The position numbers and the translations under genes are program-made. From Actinomadura sp. NBRC 104425 (GTDB lineage Bacteria > Actinomycetota > Actinomycetes > Streptosporangiales > Streptosporangiaceae): a DNA stretch of 64,000 nucleotides. Below are positions 8,602 to 15,533 of the stretch, in pieces. The first letter of the stretch is position 1. Each line of letters opens with the position of its first letter. The notes under the pieces are model-generated. The model was not told the origin of the DNA. It worked only from the letters and a program-made list of their open reading frames with translations, and ran no database searches. The stretch spans positions 118,596 to 182,595 of the forward strand of contig NZ_BSTN01000015.1 in assembly GCF_030269545.1 (NCBI RefSeq), written 5' to 3'.

Positions 8602-9381
8602 GTGACGGACGCCACCGACGCGCTGCCGGGCCTGGAGCCGTCGGCCGGACCGGAGGCGGCGCCTCCGTCGGCCGGGTACGGGATCGAGCACGAGCTGCGC
8701 ACGGCCCTCGGCGCGCGGCGCATCGCCGGGGTGGACGAGGTGGGGCGCGGCGCGTGGGCCGGGCCCGTCGTGGTGTGCGCGGCGGTCACCGACCTTTCGC
8801 CGCCGCCCGAGCTGCCGGGGCGGGGCGGCCGCACGGTCCGGCTGACCGACTCCAAGCTGCTGTCGGCGGCGCACCGGGAGGCGTTCGCCGAGGTGCTGCC
8901 CGGCTGGCTGACGGCGTACGCGTTCGGCTCGTCGGCCCCGGAGGAGATCGACGAGGTCGGCATGACCGAGGCGCTGCGCCGGGCCGCCGTCCGGGCCCTG
9001 GAGGCGCTGCCGGAGCCGCCCGACGCCGTCATCCTGGACGGCAAGCACGACTACATCGGCCCGGCGTCCGGGGGGTGCCGGTGGCGTGTCCGCTGCGAGA
9101 TCAAGGCCGACCAGCGCTCGGTGACGGTGGCGGCGGCGTCGGTGCTGGCCAAGGTGCACCGCGACCGGCTCATGGCCGTTCTCGACGCGCAGTTCCCCGG
9201 GTACGGCTTCGCCGACGGCGCCGGGTACCCGTCCCCCGCCCACCAGAAGGCCCTCGAGGAGTCCGGCCCGACGCCGCACCACCGGCTGTCCTGGTCCTAT
9301 ATGGACGAGTTGCCCCGCTGGCGGCATCTGAAGAAGCATCGCGACCCGCTGGCGGGCGAGGGGCAGCTGAGCCTTCTGTGA
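8602..9381 (+). CDS. rnhB: Ribonuclease HII
   Basis: RNase HII cuts RNA in RNA-DNA hybrids and at single misincorporated ribonucleotides. The 259-residue protein has the DEVGRGAWAGP block with metal-binding Asp45 and Glu46, the LTDSKLLSA block, a third acid in VILDGKHDY, the IKADQRSVTVAAASVLAKV block with the fourth Asp, and the terminal HHRLSWSY. The N-terminal 40 residues are a low-complexity extension. The start is GTG at 8602, four bases after GGGAGG; an overlapping ATG at 8600 is followed at once by TGA. The gene diverges from the tandem ATPase gene. Confidence 0.96.
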   Translation: MTDATDALPGLEPSAGPEAAPPSAGYGIEHELRTALGARRIAGVDEVGRGAWAGPVVVCAAVTDLSPPPELPGRGGRTVRLTDSKLLSAAHREAFAEVLPGWLTAYAFGSSAPEEIDEVGMTEALRRAAVRALEALPEPPDAVILDGKHDYIGPASGGCRWRVRCEIKADQRSVTVAAASVLAKVHRDRLMAVLDAQFPGYGFADGAGYPSPAHQKALEESGPTPHHRLSWSYMDELPRWRHLKKHRDPLAGEGQLSLL

Positions 9382-9537
9382 CCGTCTCTGCAACCGTCCA
9401 CCGCGATACGAACGCTCCAAACCGACAAATACTACTTATCGCACATATTCGGGCGCGTGGCCGTGTCCGGCACCGCGCCGGCGGGAGTCATCCGCGCCTG
9501 CCTGGGTAAAAGCGCCGAATGACGGGAGGTGCGTGTC

Positions 9538-10176
9538 ATGGACGCTGTCGTGAAGAGGCTGCTGCGCGAGGCGGGCGAGACCTACGCCGAGGAGGCCGGT
9601 GTCCCGCTCAAGGACCAACCCGCCGCCCTGTGGAAGCTGCTGGTCCTGTCCAACCTCCTCAGCGCCCGGATCTCCGCCGAAATCGCGATGGCGTCCGCCC
9701 GCGAGCTGTTCGAGGCAGGCGGCGGCACCGCACGCGGCATGGCCCGGCTGACCTGGCAGCAGCGGGTCGACGCGCTCGGCCGCGGCCACTACGTCCGCTA
9801 TGACGAGAGCACCGCCAGTCACCTGGGCGATATGGCCGAGCTCGTCCAGGAGAAGTACAACGGCGACCTGCGGCGGCTGGCGATCGAGTCGGAACGCGAC
9901 AGGGAGCGCGCCGGCCAGCTGCTCCGCGAGTTCCCCGGAATCGGCCCGGCAGGCGTCGACATCTTCTGCCGCGAGGCCCAGGCCATGTGGCCCTGGCTGC
10001 GCCCCTACTTCGACGAGCAGGCCCTCAAGGGCGCCGAACGCCTGGGCCTGCCCAAGGACCCCAAGCGGCTCGCCGACGAAGTCCCTGAAAAGGACCTGGC
10101 CCGCTTCGCCGCGGCCCTCGTCCGCGTGGCCCGCGACAAGGATTTGGCCCACTCCATCACCAAGAACGGCACGTGA
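9538..10176 (+). CDS. HhH-GPD-like (endonuclease III superfamily) protein
   Basis: A 212-residue all-helical protein with a helix-hairpin-helix segment FPGIGPAGVDIFCRE near residues 138-152, set as in HhH-GPD base-excision enzymes. Earlier segments (LLSARISAEIAMASARELFE and the LGRGHYVRYDESTAS region) also match that superfamily. I do not see the four-cysteine iron-sulfur loop of endonuclease III, and a catalytic Lys or Asp cannot be assigned with confidence. The ATG at 9538 follows GGGAGG with eight bases between; a GTG at 9529 is an alternative. The C-terminus (KNGT) is encoded by the first unit of a 17-bp tandem repeat, so the tail may vary between strains. Confidence 0.75.
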   Translation: MDAVVKRLLREAGETYAEEAGVPLKDQPAALWKLLVLSNLLSARISAEIAMASARELFEAGGGTARGMARLTWQQRVDALGRGHYVRYDESTASHLGDMAELVQEKYNGDLRRLAIESERDRERAGQLLREFPGIGPAGVDIFCREAQAMWPWLRPYFDEQALKGAERLGLPKDPKRLADEVPEKDLARFAAALVRVARDKDLAHSITKNGT

Positions 10177-10228
10177 CCAAGAACGGCACGTGACCAAGAA
10201 CGGCACGTGACCAAGAACGGCACGTGAC
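10161..10228. repeat. Four perfect tandem copies of a 17-bp unit at the 3' end of a gene
   Basis: The unit CAAGAACGGCACGTGAC is repeated four times without change at 10161, 10178, 10195 and 10212. The first copy encodes the last codons and TGA stop of the HhH-GPD-like gene. Each copy contains the palindrome CACGTG. Because 17 is not a multiple of three, the later copies are read in other frames and every copy can supply a stop. Perfect identity suggests recent slippage. Confidence 0.95.
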
Positions 10229-10743
10229 CCCCGGTTTCCGGTAGTAGGCGGCCCCCGCGAGCGTCTGTCGTTCAGGGGGCCGCCCTGGGAACCGCACCCC
10301 GGAGAAGATCATGCGCAGCGCCAGCGGCGGCAAGACCAGATGTTGCGGCGACGCTCACCTCACCGCCACGCATGGACGGGCTGGCCACCTGCCGCCGGAT
10401 GCGGGCCTGAGGCGCGATGATGCCGATGCTGATGTGAGCGCCGACTCATGGAACACCAGGCAGCGCTACGCCACGTCGCCTCCGGCCCCTGGACGACGAT
10501 CGGGAGGGGCGTGCGCGAGGGCGATGACGGTCACCGAGGCCACGGCGGCCGATACCGTCACGGCGCCCCGCTGGTCGTCCATTCACGTCGCCCCGCACTG
10601 CCCGCTGTCCCGACCTGGCCCCTGAGCTGCACTTCGGGCCGCGTCCTTCGCGCAGACAGCAAGGGAAGGCCCTGCGTGAACAACTGGCTCGGCACAGCAT
10701 GCGCAACCTCGCCCCGGCAACCCCCGCCCGTCCGCGCGGCCGT
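10229..10743. other. Non-coding stretch, no gene supported
   Basis: About 515 bases between the tandem repeat and the terminus of the TerD-family gene. Short open frames occur on both strands but have no family resemblance, poor codon structure and no ribosome binding sites. No tRNA, clear terminator or mobile element end was recognised. Confidence 0.5.
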
Positions 10744-12030
10744 TCAGTCCTTGCCGCGTGAGGCGACCCACTCCAGGTTCCAGCCGTACGCCTGGTCGAC
10801 GGCCAGCTTCCCCCAGCGCGGACGACCGGGCGGCGGCAGGATGTACCGCCCCTCGCGGCGCACCACCAGCTCGCCGCCCACGTTCTCGATCAGGGCGAGC
10901 ACGACGTCGCGGGAAGCGTCGACGCAGTCGTCCATGCGCATCTGGATGGGCGCGGCACCGCGCGGATAGAGGGTGGCGACCGCGTCCAGCCCGCGGAAGT
11001 CGTCGGCGCCATCGTAGATCTCGGCGAATACCAAGATCCTTCTGAAGTCGGCGGTGTGGTCCAGATTGATGGTCAGGTTCTCGCCCGTCTCCACGGTTCC
11101 GGAGCGGTCGTCGCGGTCGAGCTGGATGTACGGAGGCCGGTCCAGCGCACCGAAGTCGCCGATGGCGTGCACGATCCCCTTGCGCCCGTCCTTCAGCTCC
11201 CACAGCGCGCACAGGTCGAGGTCCAGGTCCACGCCGCGCCGGAGCTTGCCCAGCAGTCCGCGGGCCGCGCCCGGCCGCGCGGACCAGTTCAGGTTGACCC
11301 GCATGTGCCCGGACGTGGCGCCGTGCTTGGTCAGCGACACCGACGGCGCGCTCTTGGTCAACGAGACCACGCCGCCCCGCTGAGGCGCAGACGCCGCCTG
11401 CTGAGGCGGCACCGCCCCGGCCGGCGGCGCGGATTGCACGGACGACACGGGTTGCACGGGCGGTGCGGGCGGCGGAGGAGGCGGAGGCGGCGCGGCGCTG
11501 CGCCCCGGGTCGTCAACGGTGATCCCGAAGTCGGTGGCCAGTCCGGCGAGTCCGGTGTCGTACCCCTGCCCGACCGCCCGGAACTTCCAGGCCCCCTGCC
11601 GCCGGTAGAGCTCACCCAGGACGAACGCGGTCTCGGTGGTCGCGCCCGGGTCGTCGAAGCGGGTCACCTCGGCGCCGGTCGCCGTGTCCAGCAGCCGGAT
11701 GTACAACCCCTGGAGCTGTGCGAACGTCCCACCGTCCGCCGACGCCGCGATCACGATGCGTTGCACGTCGGGCTCGACCCGTGCCAGATCGACGCTCAGC
11801 ACGTCACGCACGGTCGGCCCCTGCTGCTTGCCCTCATGCCGGACCGCCCCCGACCTGTGGGCGGGCTGGTTGTAGAAGACGAAGTCATCGTCCGAACGCA
11901 CCTTGCCCGTCTCCGTGAGCAGCAACGCCGACGCGTCGGCATCGGGGACTCCGGGACCGCCCCGCCAGCCCAGTTCGACACGCACGGATGGAACAGGCAC
12001 CGGCGTGTTGGCGCCCTTCTGCAGCGACAT
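10744..12030 (-). CDS. TerD-family protein with two beta-sandwich domains joined by a proline-rich linker
   Basis: The 428-residue protein begins MSLQKGANTPVP, the usual TerD start, after a GGGAGGAA binding site. Residues 1-180 are a TerD domain: an Asp-rich calcium-site region (DADASALLL, then DDDFVFYNQP), a RRIVIAAS-like strand and GELYRRQGAWKFRAVGQGY. Residues about 185-245 are a Pro/Ala linker with a run of prolines. Residues about 250-428 are a second TerA/TerD-like domain with DLDLDLCALWEL and DDRSGTVETGENL. TerD proteins are calcium-binding stress proteins linked to tellurite, phage and envelope stress. No terB, terC or terZ partner lies in the window, so this is a solitary member. Confidence 0.88.
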   Translation of the reverse strand: MSLQKGANTPVPVPSVRVELGWRGGPGVPDADASALLLTETGKVRSDDDFVFYNQPAHRSGAVRHEGKQQGPTVRDVLSVDLARVEPDVQRIVIAASADGGTFAQLQGLYIRLLDTATGAEVTRFDDPGATTETAFVLGELYRRQGAWKFRAVGQGYDTGLAGLATDFGITVDDPGRSAAPPPPPPPPAPPVQPVSSVQSAPPAGAVPPQQAASAPQRGGVVSLTKSAPSVSLTKHGATSGHMRVNLNWSARPGAARGLLGKLRRGVDLDLDLCALWELKDGRKGIVHAIGDFGALDRPPYIQLDRDDRSGTVETGENLTINLDHTADFRRILVFAEIYDGADDFRGLDAVATLYPRGAAPIQMRMDDCVDASRDVVLALIENVGGELVVRREGRYILPPPGRPRWGKLAVDQAYGWNLEWVASRGKD

Positions 12031-12192
12031 GAACGTTCCTCCCGGATCCACTGGCCCGCCGGTCCTGACCCTGGTTCCGTCCGAACCGCACGCCAAAGCC
12101 CGCCCGCCGTCCAACCTACGGCCAAGCCCTGCCCCCGGGCGACCCCTACACGAGGGCCTGCCGCGGCCGGTGGGACGCTCCGGAGCGGAAGG

Positions 12193-13242
12193 TCAGGGGA
12201 CGCGGGCGGTCCAGGCCTGGTCGGTGAACTTCTCCGCCACCAGCTTCTCCGCCGTGCGCAGTTCTTCCTCGGTGAGCCGGTCGTCGGTCAGCCCGTAGCG
12301 GCCCCGGAAGTGGGCGACCAGCCGTTCGATGATCTGCTCGCGGGGCAGGCCGGTCTGCCGCCGTAGCGGGTCGACGCGCTTGTCGGCGCTGGCGATGCCC
12401 TTGTCGGAGATCTTCTCGCGGCCGATGCGCAGCACCCGGGTGAGCTTGTCGGCGTCGATGTCGTAGGCCATGGTCACGTGGTGCAGGACCGCGCCGGCCG
12501 CCAGGCGCTTCTGCGCCGCTCCACCGATCTTGCCCTGGTCGGAGGCGATGTCGTTGAGCGGCTGGTACCACGCCTTGACGCCCAGCTCACCGAGCGCGCC
12601 CAGCACCCAGTCGTCGAGGAAGGCGTAGCTCTCGGCGAACGACATGCCCGCCACCAGCGACTCGGGCACGTACAGCGAGTAGGTGATGGTGTTGCCCGGC
12701 TCGACGAACATCGCGCCGCCGCCGCTGATGCGGCGCACCACCGTGACGCCGTAGCGTTCGGCCGCGGCGGCGTCGACCTCGTTGCGCAGCGACTGGAAGC
12801 TGCCGATGATCACTGCGGGCGAGGCCCACTCCCAGATGCGCAGCGTCGGCGGACGCCGTCCGGCGCCGACCTCCACGGCCAGCACCTCGTCGAGCGCCAT
12901 GTGCAGCGCGGGTTCCTGCGGGCCCTCGTGGATCAGCCGCCAGTCGTGGTCGTGCCAGTCGGACGCACTGGTGAGCGCCCGCCGCACGGCGATGGCCACC
13001 GCCTCGGCGGACAGCCCGAGCATGACCGTGCCCTCGGGCAGCCGCGCCTGCAGGCGGGCGGCGATGTCGCGGGCCTCGGCGGTCGCGGGCAGACCTTCGA
13101 TCGCCGTGTTGATCTCTTCTAGGGCTTCGTCGGGTTCCAGGAAGAAGTCGCCGCTCACCCGTACGTTGCGCAGCCTGCCGTCCGACACGTCCAGATCCAC
13201 GACGACGAGCTTGCCGCCGGGCGCCTTGTACTCTCCGTGCAT
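12193..13242 (-). CDS. Lipoate-protein ligase A-like protein with N-terminal accessory domain
   Basis: The 349-residue protein joins two modules found in lipoate ligases. Residues 1-90 (EYKAPGGKLVVVDLDVSDG, then VRVSGDFFLEPDEALEEI) resemble the small accessory domain that is C-terminal in E. coli LplA. Residues about 105-349 are the BPL/LplA/LipB catalytic domain with VRRISGGGAMFVEPGNT and DIASDQGKIGGAAQKR, whose Lys is the expected lipoyl-AMP lysine. It should activate lipoate or a related acid and transfer it to carrier lysines. The ATG at 13242 is chosen for the family start; a GTG lies one codon upstream. No lipoyl-dependent enzyme gene is adjacent. Confidence 0.85.
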   Translation of the reverse strand: MHGEYKAPGGKLVVVDLDVSDGRLRNVRVSGDFFLEPDEALEEINTAIEGLPATAEARDIAARLQARLPEGTVMLGLSAEAVAIAVRRALTSASDWHDHDWRLIHEGPQEPALHMALDEVLAVEVGAGRRPPTLRIWEWASPAVIIGSFQSLRNEVDAAAAERYGVTVVRRISGGGAMFVEPGNTITYSLYVPESLVAGMSFAESYAFLDDWVLGALGELGVKAWYQPLNDIASDQGKIGGAAQKRLAAGAVLHHVTMAYDIDADKLTRVLRIGREKISDKGIASADKRVDPLRRQTGLPREQIIERLVAHFRGRYGLTDDRLTEEELRTAEKLVAEKFTDQAWTARVP

Positions 13243-13324
13243 CACACAGGTGGCAACCTCGGTGTCCCGGTCTGGATTCCGGCTGCTTGGAAAGGGCCGT
13301 CGGCCGACCCGGCTCACCGGCGGT

Positions 13325-13942
13325 TCACGGCGCGGAGGGCGGTGGCCCCGGCAGCTCCTCGGGCCGGTCGGTGCGCAGCCCGTCCAGGACGATCTGCAGG
13401 TTGCGTTCCCACTGGTGGTCGGCCGCGCGCACCCCGAGGGTGTGGTCGCCGGTGGAGACCGACACGAGCAGGAACGCCACGTCGGGCCAGGTGACGTCCG
13501 GCCGGACCACGCCGGCCCGCTGAACGCGCTCGACCAGGAGCCGCAGCCGTTCGCGCAGGTCCGCGCGAGCGTGATCGAGAGATCCGCCCAGCGCGTCGTT
13601 GATGTCGCACAGTTCGTTGCGCAGCCGGATGTAGCCCTGCGCGAACTCGCGAAAGCCCGTCCAGGGGTCGGGATGGGCGAGCGCCTGGTCGGCCCGCGCC
13701 ACGATTTCGCCGAGCACCTCCTCCAGGACCGCCTCCAGCAGCGCTTCCAGAGAACCGACGCGGCGATAGAACGTGCCGATGCCCACACCCGCGCGACGAG
13801 CGATCTCATGCGCGGTGACCTCGCCGCCGATCTCGCGGACGGCCTCCCGTGTCGCGGCCACCAGCCGCTCGAGGTTGCGCCGGGCGTCGGCCCGGGGCCG
13901 CCGTCCGGACCCGTCGTCCAACAGCCGGTCCACCGCGCTCAT
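13325..13942 (-). CDS. TetR-family transcriptional regulator
   Basis: A 205-residue regulator with an HTH at about residues 20-70 (RRNLERLVAATREAV, then EIARRAGVGIGTFYRRVGS) and a ligand domain of the type with a conserved terminal Trp-rich helix (ADHQWERNLQIVLDGL). It is divergent from an oxidoreductase gene, and two palindromic sites with the same GGAC-N7-GTCC core lie between them, so it probably represses itself and that oxidoreductase. The ligand is unknown. Confidence 0.9.
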   Translation of the reverse strand: MSAVDRLLDDGSGRRPRADARRNLERLVAATREAVREIGGEVTAHEIARRAGVGIGTFYRRVGSLEALLEAVLEEVLGEIVARADQALAHPDPWTGFREFAQGYIRLRNELCDINDALGGSLDHARADLRERLRLLVERVQRAGVVRPDVTWPDVAFLLVSVSTGDHTLGVRAADHQWERNLQIVLDGLRTDRPEELPGPPPSAP

Positions 13943-13983
13943 ACCGCGATCCTACCAATAACCGGACCTTCCTCCTCCGCTTT

Positions 13984-14044
13984 AAGTGGACAATCGACGT
14001 CCGCTTGAGTTATCGTCGCACAACCGGACGGCAGAAGTCCACTT
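13984..14044. promoter_or_regulatory. Two GGAC-N7-GTCC operators between tetR and the oxidoreductase gene
   Basis: Site 1 is AAGTGGAC-N7-GTCCGCTT at 13984-14006 (one mismatch between arms). Site 2 has GGAC at 14026-14029 and GTCC at 14037-14040, extended on the right to GTCCACTT. The outer arms TAAGTGGAC (13983-13991) and GTCCACTTA (14037-14045) are also exact inverted copies. Equal half-site spacing in both sites points to one dimeric regulator, most simply the neighbouring TetR protein. Confidence 0.75.
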
Positions 14045-14069
14045 ATTCGTCGAGAAGGGCGGCGGAAGC

Positions 14070-15200
14070 ATGCAGACGATCAAGGTCGGTGTCATCGGCG
14101 CCAGCCCGGACCGCGGCTGGGCGCGCACGGCGCACGTGCCCGCTCTGCGCGCGCTGCCGCAGTACGAGATCAGCGCGGTGGGCACCACCCGCGAGGAGAG
14201 CGCACGTGAGGCCGCCCGGCTGTTCGGCGCTCCCCATGCGTTCACCGATCCCCGCCGGCTGGCCGCCCATCCGGACGTCGACCTGGTGGCCGTCACCGTC
14301 AAGGTGCCGCACCACGCCGAACTGATCCGGGCGGCCCTGGACGCGGGCAAACACGTGCTCAGCGAATGGCCGCTGGCGCTGACCACCGCCGAGGCCGAGT
14401 CACTGGCCGAGGAGACCGGTCGCGCCGGCGTGCACCACGCGATCGGCCTTCAGGCCAGGCACTCCCCCGCCATCGCCTACGCCCGCGAGCTTCTGGCCGA
14501 CGGATATATAGGTCAGGTGACCTCGGTGAACGTGTACGCGGCCCGCTCCAAGGGCGCGGGCGGCCGCATCAACGCCGATCTCGCCTACACGGTCGATCGC
14601 GCCAACGGTGCGGGGGTGTTCGAGGTCGCCGGCGGCCACACCCTCGACATCCTGGAATATCTCGCCGGAGAGATCACCGAGGTCGCGGGGCGGCTGTCGC
14701 TGCGGCGCTCCCGGTACACCGTCGTCGAGACCGGCCAAGCCGTCGAGGCGACCAGTCCCGATCACGTCCTGCTCGACGCCGTCCTGGCGACCGGGGCGGT
14801 CGCGTCCGTCCACCTGCACGACGCCAAAGTCACCCGTCCCCGCACCCGCCTGGAGTTCGCAGGCACCGAGGGCGACCTGGTCGTCATCACCGAGGGCGCG
14901 GGCCGTCTGAAGGCCGACCAGATCCAGATCGGCGCGCCCCGCATCCTGGCCGCCCGCGGCCACGGCTCCTGGCAGGAGCTGCCGGTACCCGCCCGTCACC
15001 GCGTTGTCGATGCCGCCATCCCCGACATCGCCGTGCTCAACGTCGCCCAGCTGTACGCGCGGTTCGCCGAGGACATCGGCAAAGACAGCCGCACCGTGCC
15101 CGGTTTCGACCATGCCGTCCGCCTGCACCGCCTCCTCGACGCCGTACGCCTGTCCGCCGACACCGGCACCCGGCAACCTGTCCCCAGCTCCCGCCCCTAG
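14070..15200 (+). CDS. Gfo/Idh/MocA-family oxidoreductase
   Basis: A 376-residue dehydrogenase. The N-terminal Rossmann domain has VGVIGASPDRGWARTAHVPA (residues 6-25), and the family dipeptide of the EKP type is altered to EWPLALT near residue 98. A C-terminal alpha/beta domain contains the GGHTLDILEYLAGE segment, where a His-x-x-Asp pair is typical of the substrate site. These enzymes oxidise or reduce sugars, cyclitols and related compounds with NAD(P). The ATG at 14070 follows a GGCGGAAG site. Control by the divergent TetR regulator is indicated by operators in the intervening 127 bases. Confidence 0.88.
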   Translation: MQTIKVGVIGASPDRGWARTAHVPALRALPQYEISAVGTTREESAREAARLFGAPHAFTDPRRLAAHPDVDLVAVTVKVPHHAELIRAALDAGKHVLSEWPLALTTAEAESLAEETGRAGVHHAIGLQARHSPAIAYARELLADGYIGQVTSVNVYAARSKGAGGRINADLAYTVDRANGAGVFEVAGGHTLDILEYLAGEITEVAGRLSLRRSRYTVVETGQAVEATSPDHVLLDAVLATGAVASVHLHDAKVTRPRTRLEFAGTEGDLVVITEGAGRLKADQIQIGAPRILAARGHGSWQELPVPARHRVVDAAIPDIAVLNVAQLYARFAEDIGKDSRTVPGFDHAVRLHRLLDAVRLSADTGTRQPVPSSRP

Positions 15201-15443
15201 GGCGTGTTTTCGGGGTGCGCGGGCGCCGGCGTCGCGTACGCCGCCCCCCGGCGACTGCGCTGCTTGGCCCCTCCCGCTGTGTCTCCCGTGTCTGCCGTGG
15301 CGGGGAGACCGTCATCACCGCCGCCGGCGGCGACACCGGGCACGCCACCGCCCGCCGCGCGGCCACGATCAGCGGAGGGCGTGGTGGGGTTGCAGGGGAC
15401 GCGGTGCGTCTGCCTTCGCGCGGGTGTCCTTTTGACCGAAGCG

Positions 15444-15481
15444 CCGAAGGGGGAACCGGCGGGAACCGGTTCCCCCTTCGG
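15444..15481. terminator. Strong 16-bp hairpin downstream of nrdJ
   Basis: Arms 15444-15459 and 15466-15481 are perfect complements of 16 bp with a six-base loop. The hairpin lies 53 bases past the nrdJ stop (15534, minus strand) and 244 bases past the plus-strand oxidoreductase stop at 15200. There is no long T-run, as is usual for actinobacterial terminators. The 15201-15443 stretch before it shows no other feature. Confidence 0.85.
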
Positions 15482-15533
15482 CCAGGCGTCTCAGCGGTCA
15501 GGTCGGATGCCGCACCGGATGCGGCGGTCGGGG

